From contig JAUHXC010000009.1 of the NCBI GenBank assembly GCA_030427205.1, forward strand, positions 186,001-250,000: a stretch of 64,000 nucleotides of DNA, given 5' to 3'. Source of the stretch: a bacterium. GTDB lineage: Bacteria > Myxococcota_A > Bradymonadia > UBA7976 > UBA1532. A model generated the notes under the pieces. It saw nothing but the letters and a program-made list of their open reading frames with translations. It did no database searches and was not told where the DNA came from. This document shows, in pieces, positions 17,298-35,291 of this stretch (its first letter is position 1; every line of letters starts with the position of its first letter). The position numbers were made by a program, and so were the translations under genes.

Positions 17298-19247
17298 GTG
17301 AGCCCGGTCAGCTTCCCGATCGCCCGCCGCCGGCTGCGTCGCCGAGGCGCCCTGCGCCTGTTCATCGGGCTGGCCCTCGGCGCCCTGGGTGCCATCGATG
17401 TCATCGGCGAGCTGAGCGCCGCCCCCGGCGAAGGCTCGCCCCTGCGGCTGTGGATGCTCGCGTTCGCCGGCGCTGCCTGGTTCGGTACGCAAGGGGCGAG
17501 CTGGCTGCTCGGTGCCGGCCGGGCGGCGATCCGCCTCGGCCCCGACGCGGTGTGGTTTCCGCCCGGTATCGGCGCGGTCAGGGGCCACGAGGTGCCCTAC
17601 GGCGAGATCGAGCTGTTCATGGCGCAGAGCCGCGGCGGGCGCGGGCGCATCGTGGTGGGCACCCGGGCCCGCGTGCTGACCGTCGACGCGCTCGACGTCG
17701 GCGGCATGATGACCCTCAAGGCGTTCCACGATCAGCTGCGGGCGCATATCGCCGCGTCGTCCGCGGGCACGGCGCACCTCGAGCGCGTCGACCGCGGCCT
17801 CGCGGTGACCCGACGGCTGATGGTGCGGCGGGCCCGGGTCACCGAGATCATCCTGATGCTCTTGATCGGGGCCTATATCGCCCAGATCGCGCTCGACGCC
17901 GTCGGCCCGTTCGACCTGCTCGCCGTCGAGCCGCTCGCGCTCATCCGCATGGGCGGCATCATGCCCCGGCTGGTGCTCGAAGAAGGGGAGTGGTTCCGCC
18001 TGATCACCGGGACGACCCTGCACGGCGGGTTGATCCACATCTACGTCAACGGCATGGCCCTGCTGGCCCTCGGCGGGTTGATGGAGCGCCTGATCGGCGG
18101 CTATCGGCTGGCGATCATCTATGTGGTCTCGGCGCTCGCCGGCTCGCTGTCGTCGGTCTTCGTCTCGGGCGGCTGGCTCTCGGTGGGTGCCTCGGGCGCG
18201 GTCTTCGGCCTGCTCGGTGCCTTCGGTGTCATGCAGCTGCGCCACGGACGCCGGCTGCCTCCGGGCATCGCGCAGTCCCGCCGCTGGTGGCTCTTCATCC
18301 TCGGCGCCAACGCGGCGTTGCCCATCGCGCTGCCCATGATCGACGTCTGGGCCCACGTGGGCGGCTTCGTCGGTGGCGCGGCGGTGGCCGGGATCCTCCT
18401 GCGCACGCCGTCTGCGATCCGCCCCGACCGCTCGCCGGGCTTCGCGACCCAGGCGGTGGCCATGGCGCTCGTCGGGCTCGCCGCGGCGGGTATCGCTCAA
18501 GGCATCGAGCATACCCGCAGCAGCGATCGCTGGATGGCCGCCGAGACCCGCTCGATGATCCACGAGCCGGCGGTCGATCCGCAGCTGCTCAACCTCGTGG
18601 CGTGGAACCTGGTCATCGACCCCGGCGCGCCGAGCTACATGCTCGAGCTCGCGCTCGAAGCCGCCGACACCGGGCACGGCCGGGCGCCCGAAGACATGCC
18701 CATCCTCGATACGAAGGCCACCGCGCTCTACCGGCTCGGGCGCCACGCCGAAGCGATCGCGGCCGAGCGCGTCGTGCTGCGCAACGAGCCGCGGGCCTAC
18801 TACGCCACCCAGCTCGAACGCTTCGTGCAGGCGGCGCGCGCGCGCCGTGAGCCGCCGCCGAAGGGGCCGATCCGCGGGCCCGTCCTGGCGGACGATCCGG
18901 CTTGGGCCGGGGTCGAAGACGACGCGGCCGCGTTGATCGTCGATGGCAAAACGCTGACGTGGTCGTCAGCCGCCGTCGCAGCCTCCGCGACCGCCGCCGA
19001 TCCGCGCCCCGATCTCGAGCTGATCGCTGCGTTTCGGGTGGGCGGCGATCTCCAGGGCACGGTCACCGCGCGGCTGAGCGCCTCCGCCGATGGCATCTAC
19101 CGATCGACGGATCTGCAGGGCGAACCGCCGCCCGCCGAGGGCCGGCTCGAACCGATCTGGGTCGATGTGGCCACGCCGAGTGATACGAAGGTGTCGAGCG
19201 TATGGAAGTTCTGGAGGGTTGAGCAGGAGGTCACCGAGCTTCCCTGA
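17298..19247 (+). CDS. Rhomboid-family intramembrane serine protease with C-terminal extension
   Basis: 649 aa, GTG start with AGAGGA 5-6 nt upstream. Residues 1-80 have two membrane helices, followed by a soluble ~80-residue insert. The rhomboid core (~180-370) shows HGGLIHIYVNGMALLALGG (His and Asn of the oxyanion region), GASGAVFGLLG with nucleophile Ser299, and AHVGGFVGG with catalytic His353. The family cleaves transmembrane segments inside the membrane. After a further helix (~390-408), residues ~430-520 are TPR-like (AVDPQLLNLVAWNLVI, ALYRLGRHAEAIAAERVVL) and the last ~120 residues form an unrecognised soluble domain. It lies upstream of the giant surface-protein genes; a role in processing any of them is speculation. 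Confidence 0.85.
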   Translation: MSPVSFPIARRRLRRRGALRLFIGLALGALGAIDVIGELSAAPGEGSPLRLWMLAFAGAAWFGTQGASWLLGAGRAAIRLGPDAVWFPPGIGAVRGHEVPYGEIELFMAQSRGGRGRIVVGTRARVLTVDALDVGGMMTLKAFHDQLRAHIAASSAGTAHLERVDRGLAVTRRLMVRRARVTEIILMLLIGAYIAQIALDAVGPFDLLAVEPLALIRMGGIMPRLVLEEGEWFRLITGTTLHGGLIHIYVNGMALLALGGLMERLIGGYRLAIIYVVSALAGSLSSVFVSGGWLSVGASGAVFGLLGAFGVMQLRHGRRLPPGIAQSRRWWLFILGANAALPIALPMIDVWAHVGGFVGGAAVAGILLRTPSAIRPDRSPGFATQAVAMALVGLAAAGIAQGIEHTRSSDRWMAAETRSMIHEPAVDPQLLNLVAWNLVIDPGAPSYMLELALEAADTGHGRAPEDMPILDTKATALYRLGRHAEAIAAERVVLRNEPRAYYATQLERFVQAARARREPPPKGPIRGPVLADDPAWAGVEDDAAALIVDGKTLTWSSAAVAASATAADPRPDLELIAAFRVGGDLQGTVTARLSASADGIYRSTDLQGEPPPAEGRLEPIWVDVATPSDTKVSSVWKFWRVEQEVTELP

Positions 19248-19381
19248 GCGTGAACCTTCTGGTCATCTCTGTGATGATCGCCGTCATCCGGGTAACAGCG
19301 GCTTTCATTGGTTTAAGCATTACGGTAGATCTACACCGAGAGCACCCGCCCTGCGCAAAACCCTCGACGTGTGAGTCCACC

Positions 19382-22300
19382 ATGCGACGGATCCCCCTCC
19401 TCGCCCGGCTGATGGTGCCGGCGTGTCTGCTGGCCATCGGCACGCCCGCCTTCGCCCAGAACGCCGATCCCCAGATCGTCGTCGTACCCGACGCCCCCAA
19501 GAACCCCCGGCTGCCGCACCCGGTCTACGAGGGCGCGCGCATCACGCTCAAGGCGATGCTGCGCAACGCGAACTGCAACTCGGGCTATTCGGTGCGCTGG
19601 GATGTGGATCGCGACGGCGAGTACAACGACGATACCGAGCGGGTGGTGACCCGGGTCGGATCGTCGGTCTACGACATCGGGCGGACCTTCACCGTGCCGA
19701 CGGTCGGCGGCGATACGTCGCTGCCGATCAACGTGCGGGTGGTCAACCGCTGCAACGGGGCGCAGTCCTTCGCGACCTACCGGCTCTTCGTCTATGACTG
19801 GGCGCCTTCGAACGATCCTCGGCAGTGGACGGCCGAGCAGATCGAGATCATGGGCAAGGTCGCCCTGGGTGAGGCGCTCTGGTACATGCACCGCGGCGCC
19901 ATCGAGCACAACGGCAGCGGCGGCAGCATCATGGCCCGCCATCGCTCCAACGGGCGCTGGGTCGAGGGCACCGCGCTGGCGGTGTGGGCCTTCTCGATCA
20001 ACGGGCACCTGCCGGCCTACGACCCCGATGACATCAACGTGCTCAACTTCCGGGGCTACCTGACGCTGCCCAACGGCTGGCTCGACGCGAACCGGGCCCG
20101 CTTCGAGAGCTCGCCGTACTCCGAGACGGCGATGCGCTACCTCAACCGGGTCATCAACCAGGGCACGGGCAGCCAGAACGTCGACGCGGCCGCCGAGGAC
20201 AATACCTGCGGCTTCCAGAACAACGGCAACGCCCGCAACTGCAACCCCATCGCCGGCACCGACAACCGGCGGGGCGCCTATACCGGCGGCACGAGCAACA
20301 ACACCTATCGCCAGGGGATCTACACCGGCGCGATCCCGCCGACCCTGCCCTCGCTGGCGGGCACGCAGCTGCAGGTCGGCGGGCTGGCGGGCAATACCTA
20401 CGAGTGGTTCGCCCAGGAGCTCACCGACTGGCTGGCCTACATGCAGATCGACGGCGGCTGCGGCAAGGGCGGCTGGTACTACACCGCCCAGAACGGCAGC
20501 CCGAGCTGCGGCCGTATGGACGCCTCGACCGCGCAGTGGGGCTACATCGGCCTCGAGAGCGCCGAGGTCGCCGGCGGGCCCTACGGGGTGATCGTCTCCA
20601 ATACCCACAAGTACAAGCTGGCCTATAACATCGTGCGCAATCAGCGCAGCGGCGGCACCGCCTATCGCACCGGCAGCGGCAGCCACGCGCCCAATACCCA
20701 GCTCACCGGCGGGGCCTTCGTGGCGGCCCGCTGGCTGGGCATCCATCGCTTCGACCCCAACGACGGCAGCCGACCTTTCCCCCAGTCGTCGGAGTACACC
20801 GCCGGTCAGATGCGGCAGGCCTTCGATCGCTACGTGCAGTTCACCGCCAACAACTGGGAGGTGGACAATGGCGACTGGTGGGGCGCCAAGCGCTTCTGGC
20901 GCGGCGGCACCTTCGCCAACGGCGGCTCGTACCTCTGCGGCAATACCAACAGCGTCTATCGCTGGGGCAACAACGCCGAGTGCGGCAACCTCTACGCGAT
21001 CTACTCGCACCAGAAGGGCTACCGCACCGGCGAGCCGGCCCAGGGCAACATCGGCGGCCACGACTGGCAGCGGGAGTTCCCGACGTACGTGGTGCGCTCG
21101 CAGCATCGCGATACGGGCAACTACGGCACGTTCGGCATGATCCAGGACTGCGGGCGGGCCAACTCGATCGTCTGCTGGGCCGGGCAGTCATTCGGCACGC
21201 CGGTCGGCGCGCTCATCCTGACCCCGACCATCTTCAACCCCAAGCCGGTGGCCATCGCCACCGCCGAGCCCACGACGGTCGTCGAGGGCTGCGCGGGCGG
21301 CAACAACGGCGAGGTCGACTTCGACCACAGCGGCTCGTTCCACCCCAACCCCGAAGAGCGCATCATCGCCTTCCAGTGGGACGTGGACGCCAGCAACGGG
21401 CTTTGGTGGGACACCGGCGCGCCGGCGGATTTCAACGGCGGGGCCAATACCCTCGACGATGTCTTCGACTATCGCTACGCGCGCCGGGGCAACTACACCG
21501 CCACGCTGCGGGTGGTCGGCTCGGGCGGCCAGACGAAGACCGCCACCGTCGTCATCCAGGTCAACGGCACCGCCAACAAGCCGCCGTCGGCGGCCGATGG
21601 CGGCCCGTATGTCATCGAGGTCGGTGACGATCTGGTGCTGCGCGGCTCGGCGGCGGACTCCAACCTCGGCTGCGGCGACAGCCTCGACGTCGACTGGGAT
21701 CTCGACGGCGACGGGCAGTTCGACGACGCCGGCGAAGCCGACGCCACCGTCGGCTGGGCCGCGCTGCAGAACCTGGCCCGGGGCCAGGCGATCAACATCG
21801 GCCTGCGGGTGCGCGACTCGGCCGGGCTGACCGCCACCGCGTCGACGACGCTGACCATCTACCCCCGCGAGCCGGTGGCCCGGCTCGACATCAACCCCAA
21901 CCCGGCCGGCTGCCGGCAGCTGGTGACCTTCGACGGCAACCAGAGCCGGCATCCCAACCCGAACCGGCGCATCGTCAGCTACGCCTGGGACATCAACGGC
22001 GACGGCAGCAGCGACGGCGGCGGCGCGGTCTTCAACAGCAGCTACGATCGCTTCGACTCGTACGACGTGACCCTGACGGTCACCGACGACGGCGGCCGCA
22101 CGGCGGTCGCCCGCGATACGGTGGCCGTCGATCAGGGCAACGGCAAGCCGACCGCGCGCCTGCCCGAGCTCAACTACTCGGTGCTCGAGAATCAGGATCT
22201 CGAGCTCGACGGCCGCGGCTCGTCCGATCCGAATACGGACTGCGGCGATGGCATCGTCGAGTATGCCTTCGACATCGACGGCGACGGCGGCTTCGACGGT

Positions 22301-25300
22301 CCGCACGACATCCGCGGGCAGCAGGCGCGGGTGGTCATTCCGTGGGCGACGCTGGTCGACGCGATGGACTGGCCCGCCGATCGCCAGACGGGGCTGCCCG
22401 ACAACCGGGTGACCCTGCGGGTGACCGACACCTTCGGCCTGTTCCACAGCACGACGGCCAAGGTGCGCATCTACCGCGCCCGCCCGGAGGCCGAGTTCAC
22501 CCAGACCCCCGAGCCGGGCTACATCAATCAGGTCTCGGGCCGCGCCGACGTGACCCTCGACGCCCGCGACAGCTTCTCGCCCATCCCCGACGGCAGCATC
22601 CAGCGCTACCAGTGGGATGTGGACGGCGACGGCGTCTTCGGCGACCTCGACGAGCAGGCGGTCGTCGTCTGGCGGCTGGCGTTCGACAACGTGCCCCAGC
22701 CGGGGCAGGAGGTCAGCCGGGCGGTGACGCTGCGGGTGACCGACTCGGCGGGCCAGACCGCCACCGTCACCCGGGACGTGACCTTCGCCACCGGGCCGGT
22801 CGCGCCGACCGCCGACGCCGATCCGGCCGACCCGCCGGAGACCGGCTATCACATCCTCGAGGGCGACGGGGTGACCCTCAGCGCGCTGCAGACCTCCGAT
22901 CCGAACATCGCCGACTCGGATGACTACATCCGCTTCTATCGCTGGGCGCTCGACGAGGAGGACGCCGACGGCAACATCCAGTGGGACGTGGTCCTCGAAG
23001 ATCGCGACGCCGACGGCGAAGAAGCCATCGTCGAGGTCGAACTGGCCGCGCTGCGGGCGGCGGGCATCGACGGGCCGGGGGACTACCCGATCGTGCTCGA
23101 GGTCGAGGACTCCACCGGGCGCACCGACCGCGACACCAGCGTGATCCACGTCTACGCCCGCGAGCCCAACGTGGTGCTCGTCGCCAACCCCAACCCGAGC
23201 GCCTGTCGCCAGCGCATCAACCTCGACGCGAGCCAGAGCAGTCACCCGCATCCGGGTGTCGACGTGCTCGACTACGAATGGGACTTCGACGGCGACGGCG
23301 AGTACGACGACGGGGTGGGGGCCCAGACCAGCTTCACGCCCGAGTCGTTCACCTTCGAGGGGGCCCTGACCCTGGCGGTGCGGGTGACCGACTCCGCCGG
23401 TGACAGCGCGACGGCCAGCGTCGACGTGCCGGTCAACGTGGGCAACCGCGGCCCGGCGGTCGATCTGGGTGGCCCGTATGTCATCGGGGTGGGGGACGGG
23501 GTGCGCTTCGACGCCTCCGATACCGCCGATCCCGACGCCGACTGCGGCGACGCGGTGGTGCGCTACGCCTGGGATCTCAACGCGGACGGCGCCGACGATC
23601 GGGCCGGGGCCGACCTGTCGGCCCTCGCGCTCACCTGGGCCGAGCTGGAGGATCTGGGCATCGGCCGTCAGGGCCAGCACTCGGTGCGGCTGACGGCGAC
23701 CGATCGCTTCGGCACGACGGGGCAGGCGGCGGTGGTGCTCGAGATCGTCAACGGCCCGACCGCGGTCGCCGAGCTCGATCCGGCCCGCGCCGGCTGCAAC
23801 GCGCTGGTCACCTTCGACGGCAGCCGCTCGTTCACCGACGGGCCCGACGGCGCCGACTTCGAGATCGTCCAGTGGTCGTGGGACTTCGACGGCGACGGCG
23901 AGAGCGACGCCGAGGGTCGCTCGGTGCAGCGCAACGCGGTCGGCTTCGATCAGGTGCCGGTGACCTTGACCGTCACCGACGCCGGCGGGCGCAGCCACTC
24001 GGTCGACACCGTGCTCGAGATCGCCATCGACAACGTGCCGCCGGTGGCCGACGCCGGCGGTCCCTATACCACCGGGCCGGTGGGCGGCGGGCAGTTCGCC
24101 GGGGTCGACCTCGACGCCCGCGGCTCCACCGATCCCAACGCGCCGTGCGATACCATCGAACGCTACGAGTGGGATACGGACGGCGACGGGCTCTACGGGG
24201 CGGCCGACAACAACGGCGCCGGCGGCCTGCAGGGCAGCGACTACGTCGGCGCCGTCGTGCGGGACTACACCAGCCCGGCGTGGCAGGTCGGCCTCAGCCA
24301 GCTCGTGCGGGTGCGCGCCTGCGATCGCGCCGGGGTCTGCTCGGCGCCCGACGAGGCGGAGATCGAGGTGCTCAATACCGCGCCGCCGGTCGGCGAGATC
24401 GTCTCGCCCCGCGTCGGCGACTGCATCGCCGAGGCCCAGACCGACGTGCGGGTGCGGGTGCGTGACGCCGACGGCGATCGGGTGACCGCGGTCCTGCTCG
24501 CCGACGGCAACGAGATCGGCCGCGCCGAGGTGCAGACCCGCGCCGACAATCAGGCCGTCGATCACGTCTTCCAGGTGAACGCCGGGGCCATCGCCGAGGG
24601 CGGGCGCAACCTCGAGGTGGTCTTCACCGATACCGACGGGGCCGAAGGCCGCGCCGACGCCGGCGGGCGGGTCACCTTCGACCGCACCGCGCCGACGGTG
24701 ACCATCGCCAACAACCTCGCCGAAGGCGTCTGCTACAACCCGGGTGCGGTGCCCGAGCGGCGCATCACCGTGCAGGACGCCATCGACCCCGGGCCGGCGG
24801 TCGACGAGGCCCTCGCCAGCGATACCTGCCAGCGCACGCTCACCGTCACCGCGACCGACGCCTGTGGCAACGAGGGCCGCGCGACGCGGACCTATCTCAT
24901 CGCGCAGGCGGTTCGGCTCGAGATCGACGGGCCCGACGACGGCGCGCTCGTGGCCCAGGCGACCTATGACTGGTCGGTGGTGGGCCCGCAGGCCTGCGCC
25001 GGCCGCATCACCGCCGCGCTGAACCAGGACGGCGGCGCCGCCGGGGTCTACGCGGCCGGCACGCCCATCGAAGCGCCGGGCAGCTATACCTTGCGGGTGG
25101 ACGCGCCCGACTGCGCCGGGGACGTGACGAGCACCCTGCGCGCCTTCCGGGTCAACGGCCCGCCGAACGCCGACGCGGTGCCCGACGGCCACCCGCAGGC
25201 CGATCCGGCCGCGGTCGTGCCGGCCTATATCGTCGACGAGGGCGACGTGCTCGAGGTCGACGGCAGCGGCTCGACGCCGCCCGAGGCCGGCGACAGCATC

Positions 25301-28300
25301 CAGGCCTGGGCCTGGGATCTCGACGACGACGGTCAGTACGAGACCGAGGGCCGGATCGCCCGATTCCCGACGCAGGAGGACGGGGTCTTCACCGCGCGGC
25401 TGCGGGTCACCGACAGCCTCGGCGCGACCGACGACGAGGCCTTCGAGGTCACCGTCATCGACGTCGACCCGACCGCCGACGCCGGCGGGCCCTACACCGT
25501 GCGCCAGGGCGAGCGCTTCGTGCTCGACGGCAGCGGCAGCCGCGCCGGCAGCGCCGCCGATCAGATCACGCGCTACATCTGGACCCTGCCCGACGGCACG
25601 GTGCTCGCCGACGGGGCCGGCGCCGAGCAGCCCGAGGTGGCCTTCGACGTCGACCAGACGACCGAGGTCCGGCTCGAGGTGCGCGACGAAGACAGCATCG
25701 CCCGCGACGCGGTCCAGGTGACCGTGCGCGACGTCAGCCCGACCATCAACGGGGTCGACCTGCCCGAGGCGGCCTTCGAGTTGGAGCACATCCGGGTCAC
25801 CGTCGACGCCGACGCCGGCGCCGAGCGCGACCCGATCATCGCCTACGAGTGGGACTTCGACGGCGACGGCGAGGCCGACGTGGTCAGCCCCGATCCGACG
25901 GTGAACTACCAGTACGACCAGCCGGGCGAGTACACCGCCGTGCTGCGCGTCCGCGACCCGGACTCGACGACCACCGCCGAGTTCGCCATCGACGTGCGGG
26001 CCATCACCTTCACCGACCTGCTCGAGCTCGCCCGCGAGCGGGGCGAGGCGGTGCTCGACGACCCCGAGGCGCCGGCCCGCGCGCGCAGCGCCATCGAGGC
26101 CCGCAACCAGACGCCGTTCGCGGCGCTCGTCGAGCGCGGACTGTGGGCCGAGCGGCATGGCTACCGCCAGAATACGCTGGTGGCCCTCGACGAGATCTCG
26201 TTCCGCATCTATCGCTCGCAGCAGGCGGGCGGTGCGTTCGGCGACTACCTGTGGGTGCTCAGCCGGGTCGTGCTGCGCATGCTCGACGCCAAGTACGACG
26301 CCGCCGAGCAGATCGACATCCCCAACGCCGCGCTCACCCTGGCCGACGACTCGCTGCGCTTCGCGACGGCGGCGATGGACGAGGCGCACTCCCAGTTCGA
26401 GAACGTCGAGTATCGCGACCGGTCGATGAGCGCCGACGAAGCGTTCGTGGCCCGTGACTTCTACTCGGTCGCGCTCGAGGCCTGGTTCTGGCTCGAAGAG
26501 GCGGTCGACCCCAATCAGGACTACAACGGCTTCCCGGTCCCGACCAACGGCACCGTGGCGCGCCGCGTCCAGGACTCGGAGCCGATCAACAGCGACCTCG
26601 GCGTCGCCCTCGGCCGCCTGGCCGACGCGCTGCAGTCGTACGTGGCCCTCGGCGGCGACGACGTCGGCCCGGGTCGGGCCCAGGTGGCGGCCGCCCAGGC
26701 CGACCTCGCCCGCATCCAGGCGCTGGTCGCCTTGCCCGTATGGTGCGGTGATGTGCCCGAGGGCGAGGATCCCGAGTGCATCGACGACCGTCAGTCGCTC
26801 GACCTGCAGCTGGGGCTGATGGATCTCATCGCCAACCTGTTCGCCGCCGCCGACCGCGGGGTGTACGTGCGCAACTGGCAGAACCTGCTGACGACCGCGG
26901 TCAAGTTCCGCGTCGAGCTCGCGCTGCTGCGCATCGAGCAGGTCTGCGGGCCCTTCCAGCCGCTGACCCTCGCCGGCCGCGAGCAGCAGCGCATCCTGCT
27001 CGACCTCGTCGAAGACGGGCAGAACGAGCTGGCGCTGCAGTTCTACGTCGCGCCCGACCGCCGCTGCCTGGTGGTGCGGGAGTACAATGAGTGTCTGGTG
27101 CCGGCCATCCCCGACAACGCGGCGGTCGAGTACCCCGAGAACTGCGAGCCGGGTGATCCGTTCATCGACGACAACCCCGACGGCGGCGACGGCGGCGGGG
27201 GTGATCCCGACGGCCCGGTCTTCCTCGGCGATCGCCCGATCCCGCTGCCCGCGCCGTTCAGCGACATCCTGATGCTGCGCGACATCATCCGGGCCTTCAA
27301 CGACCTGGTCGACGTGGCCGATCCCGAAGAGCTCGAGGCGCAGTTCCCGGGGCGGACCTTCGAAGACTTCGACGTCATCCCCGACGGCGAGTTCGACATC
27401 AACGACGTCGACCTGGCCATCCTGATGTTCATCACCGACCCGGCCGACGACGACGGAGACGGCCTGGACGGGGTCATCGAGAACCGCTGCCTGCTGCCCG
27501 GCGGCCTGCGCCTCGACCCGCGCAACCCCGAGACCACCGGCGTGCCCGACGTCGAGCTCGACTGCGACGGCGACCGCATCCCCAACGGGGTCGAGATCGA
27601 GATGTACATGAACCCGGTCGAGGCGGCGGACTTCGACCTCGACTACGACAACGACGGCCTGTCGAACGGCCTCGAGTACCAGAACGGCCTCGATCACATG
27701 GATCCCGACGACGGGGCGGCCGACGCCGACGGCGACGGGGTGAGCAACGCCCACGAGATCAACGCCGGCATGGACATGAACAACGGCGCCGACGCCGGGG
27801 CCGACTTCGACCTCGACGGCATCAGCAACGGCGACGAGGCCACTTGGGGGCTCGACCCGCGCAACCCCGCCGACGCCGACGCCGATCCCGACGGCGACGG
27901 CATGTCGTCGCGCAACGAGATCGCCCGCGGCCGTGACCCGCTGCGCGCCGACTGCGCCAACGACCCGGCCGAGATCGACGGGCGCAACGACGGCGTCGAC
28001 GAGGCCACCGTCGTCGAGATCGACCGCCAGGCGAGCATCGACAACGGCACGCTGTGCAACTCGGCGGCGGCCGACGACGCCGACTTCTACCGCTTCGAGG
28101 TCGAAGACGAGGACATGCGCCTCGCCATCGCCCTCGAACACCCGGCGGGTGTCGACCTGAACCTGCGGCTGTTCAACGCGGCCAACGGGGTGCAGGTGGC
28201 CGACAGCAGCACCGACCTGCAGCGGGAGCTCATCGCGATCCCCCGCGGTCAGCTGCAGCCGGGGGCCTACGCCGTGCGCGTTTGGAGCCCCGACGGCGAC

Positions 28301-28825
28301 GAGGCGGACTACACCCTCGACATCACCCTGCTGCCGGCGGAGGCCCCGTGCCTGCCCGACGTCTACGAGGGGCAGGCGGGCAACGATCGCCCGAACCAGT
28401 CGGCGCCGCTGTCGGTGCCCGCGCGCTTCGGCGACGCCTGGGTCTGCACCGCCGAGCGTCAGGCCGGTGACTGGTACCGCCTCGGCCTGACCGATCGCGA
28501 CCTGACCGTGCACATCACCTACACCCGGGCCGACGCCTTGATGACCCTGTCGGCCAATACGGAGCGCAACGGCAACATCGACGCCTACGAAGAGAGCGTC
28601 GAGGTGCAGTCGTCGGTGCAGTGCATCAACGTCGAGGCCACCGGCAACCCGACCGACGTATTCGTCAACGTCAAGGCGGAGACCATCTTCTCCGACGGCG
28701 ACGACCGCGCCGACTACGTCATGCAGGTGGTCGAGACCGATCTCGACGCCGCCCCGCGGGGCGCGTGCGATGAACTGAGCAATGGGTTGTTCGACTTCAT
28801 CGAGTGGCCCACACTGAGCCCGTAA
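19382..28825 (+). CDS. Giant secreted protein: alpha-barrel-like head, ~13 PKD domains, dockerin-like module, PPC-type end
   Basis: 3147 aa. ATG 19382 begins a clear signal peptide (cleavage after PAFA). Residues ~25-620 hold an opening beta domain and a helical region with [32 protein letters not shown] and [11 protein letters not shown]. These are reminiscent of the repeats of terpene-cyclase/prenyltransferase-like toroids. From ~620 to ~2205 about thirteen PKD-like Ig domains follow ([29 protein letters not shown]), with two Ig-like domains between the tenth and eleventh. A helical stretch (~2210-2560) precedes a dockerin-like module (~2627-2700; [30 protein letters not shown]). TSP3-like Asp-rich calcium repeats and two prepeptidase-type beta domains (DADFYRFEV) end the chain. 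Likely an extracellular adhesin or structural protein; no catalytic domain identified. First of five co-directional surface genes. Confidence 0.8.
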   Translation: MRRIPLLARLMVPACLLAIGTPAFAQNADPQIVVVPDAPKNPRLPHPVYEGARITLKAMLRNANCNSGYSVRWDVDRDGEYNDDTERVVTRVGSSVYDIGRTFTVPTVGGDTSLPINVRVVNRCNGAQSFATYRLFVYDWAPSNDPRQWTAEQIEIMGKVALGEALWYMHRGAIEHNGSGGSIMARHRSNGRWVEGTALAVWAFSINGHLPAYDPDDINVLNFRGYLTLPNGWLDANRARFESSPYSETAMRYLNRVINQGTGSQNVDAAAEDNTCGFQNNGNARNCNPIAGTDNRRGAYTGGTSNNTYRQGIYTGAIPPTLPSLAGTQLQVGGLAGNTYEWFAQELTDWLAYMQIDGGCGKGGWYYTAQNGSPSCGRMDASTAQWGYIGLESAEVAGGPYGVIVSNTHKYKLAYNIVRNQRSGGTAYRTGSGSHAPNTQLTGGAFVAARWLGIHRFDPNDGSRPFPQSSEYTAGQMRQAFDRYVQFTANNWEVDNGDWWGAKRFWRGGTFANGGSYLCGNTNSVYRWGNNAECGNLYAIYSHQKGYRTGEPAQGNIGGHDWQREFPTYVVRSQHRDTGNYGTFGMIQDCGRANSIVCWAGQSFGTPVGALILTPTIFNPKPVAIATAEPTTVVEGCAGGNNGEVDFDHSGSFHPNPEERIIAFQWDVDASNGLWWDTGAPADFNGGANTLDDVFDYRYARRGNYTATLRVVGSGGQTKTATVVIQVNGTANKPPSAADGGPYVIEVGDDLVLRGSAADSNLGCGDSLDVDWDLDGDGQFDDAGEADATVGWAALQNLARGQAINIGLRVRDSAGLTATASTTLTIYPREPVARLDINPNPAGCRQLVTFDGNQSRHPNPNRRIVSYAWDINGDGSSDGGGAVFNSSYDRFDSYDVTLTVTDDGGRTAVARDTVAVDQGNGKPTARLPELNYSVLENQDLELDGRGSSDPNTDCGDGIVEYAFDIDGDGGFDGPHDIRGQQARVVIPWATLVDAMDWPADRQTGLPDNRVTLRVTDTFGLFHSTTAKVRIYRARPEAEFTQTPEPGYINQVSGRADVTLDARDSFSPIPDGSIQRYQWDVDGDGVFGDLDEQAVVVWRLAFDNVPQPGQEVSRAVTLRVTDSAGQTATVTRDVTFATGPVAPTADADPADPPETGYHILEGDGVTLSALQTSDPNIADSDDYIRFYRWALDEEDADGNIQWDVVLEDRDADGEEAIVEVELAALRAAGIDGPGDYPIVLEVEDSTGRTDRDTSVIHVYAREPNVVLVANPNPSACRQRINLDASQSSHPHPGVDVLDYEWDFDGDGEYDDGVGAQTSFTPESFTFEGALTLAVRVTDSAGDSATASVDVPVNVGNRGPAVDLGGPYVIGVGDGVRFDASDTADPDADCGDAVVRYAWDLNADGADDRAGADLSALALTWAELEDLGIGRQGQHSVRLTATDRFGTTGQAAVVLEIVNGPTAVAELDPARAGCNALVTFDGSRSFTDGPDGADFEIVQWSWDFDGDGESDAEGRSVQRNAVGFDQVPVTLTVTDAGGRSHSVDTVLEIAIDNVPPVADAGGPYTTGPVGGGQFAGVDLDARGSTDPNAPCDTIERYEWDTDGDGLYGAADNNGAGGLQGSDYVGAVVRDYTSPAWQVGLSQLVRVRACDRAGVCSAPDEAEIEVLNTAPPVGEIVSPRVGDCIAEAQTDVRVRVRDADGDRVTAVLLADGNEIGRAEVQTRADNQAVDHVFQVNAGAIAEGGRNLEVVFTDTDGAEGRADAGGRVTFDRTAPTVTIANNLAEGVCYNPGAVPERRITVQDAIDPGPAVDEALASDTCQRTLTVTATDACGNEGRATRTYLIAQAVRLEIDGPDDGALVAQATYDWSVVGPQACAGRITAALNQDGGAAGVYAAGTPIEAPGSYTLRVDAPDCAGDVTSTLRAFRVNGPPNADAVPDGHPQADPAAVVPAYIVDEGDVLEVDGSGSTPPEAGDSIQAWAWDLDDDGQYETEGRIARFPTQEDGVFTARLRVTDSLGATDDEAFEVTVIDVDPTADAGGPYTVRQGERFVLDGSGSRAGSAADQITRYIWTLPDGTVLADGAGAEQPEVAFDVDQTTEVRLEVRDEDSIARDAVQVTVRDVSPTINGVDLPEAAFELEHIRVTVDADAGAERDPIIAYEWDFDGDGEADVVSPDPTVNYQYDQPGEYTAVLRVRDPDSTTTAEFAIDVRAITFTDLLELARERGEAVLDDPEAPARARSAIEARNQTPFAALVERGLWAERHGYRQNTLVALDEISFRIYRSQQAGGAFGDYLWVLSRVVLRMLDAKYDAAEQIDIPNAALTLADDSLRFATAAMDEAHSQFENVEYRDRSMSADEAFVARDFYSVALEAWFWLEEAVDPNQDYNGFPVPTNGTVARRVQDSEPINSDLGVALGRLADALQSYVALGGDDVGPGRAQVAAAQADLARIQALVALPVWCGDVPEGEDPECIDDRQSLDLQLGLMDLIANLFAAADRGVYVRNWQNLLTTAVKFRVELALLRIEQVCGPFQPLTLAGREQQRILLDLVEDGQNELALQFYVAPDRRCLVVREYNECLVPAIPDNAAVEYPENCEPGDPFIDDNPDGGDGGGGDPDGPVFLGDRPIPLPAPFSDILMLRDIIRAFNDLVDVADPEELEAQFPGRTFEDFDVIPDGEFDINDVDLAILMFITDPADDDGDGLDGVIENRCLLPGGLRLDPRNPETTGVPDVELDCDGDRIPNGVEIEMYMNPVEAADFDLDYDNDGLSNGLEYQNGLDHMDPDDGAADADGDGVSNAHEINAGMDMNNGADAGADFDLDGISNGDEATWGLDPRNPADADADPDGDGMSSRNEIARGRDPLRADCANDPAEIDGRNDGVDEATVVEIDRQASIDNGTLCNSAAADDADFYRFEVEDEDMRLAIALEHPAGVDLNLRLFNAANGVQVADSSTDLQRELIAIPRGQLQPGAYAVRVWSPDGDEADYTLDITLLPAEAPCLPDVYEGQAGNDRPNQSAPLSVPARFGDAWVCTAERQAGDWYRLGLTDRDLTVHITYTRADALMTLSANTERNGNIDAYEESVEVQSSVQCINVEATGNPTDVFVNVKAETIFSDGDDRADYVMQVVETDLDAAPRGACDELSNGLFDFIEWPTLSP

Positions 28826-28891
28826 TCCGTAAACTGATTTCGATTCGAGGGCGTCCGGCGGGCCGCGCGGCCTGCCGAGTCCGACAGCATC

Positions 28892-28908
28892 GACCCCCCG
28901 GGGGGGTC
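28892..28908. other. G/C palindrome upstream of the TSP3 gene
   Basis: GACCCCCCGGGGGGGTC is a nearly perfect palindrome in the 128-bp space before the next gene. Without a U-tract it is unlikely to be an intrinsic terminator; it could be an attenuating hairpin between the two giant genes. Confidence 0.4.
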
Positions 28909-28953
28909 TCCGGCGCCGACGGTGCGGCGCCGACACCAAAGGAGAGGGGAATC

Positions 28954-35226
<6,273 letters not shown>

Positions 35227-35291
35227 TTCGACGAGGTCGAGGGTTCAACCAGATGCTCAACCCGCAGCGGGACAGAGGAGCCGAGGGCAGG

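Noticed and set aside
28892..28908. Intrinsic terminator between the two giant genes
   Set aside because: The G/C palindrome has no following U-run and the genes on both sides run in the same direction with a good ribosome site downstream, so termination is not supported.
21188..28939. Very long open frame on the minus strand opposite the giant PKD gene
   Set aside because: GC-rich third positions remove stop codons in the antisense frame. The translation is a low-complexity Val/Gly/Arg/His-rich chain without signal peptide, ribosome site or domain, while the plus strand reads as clear PKD domains.
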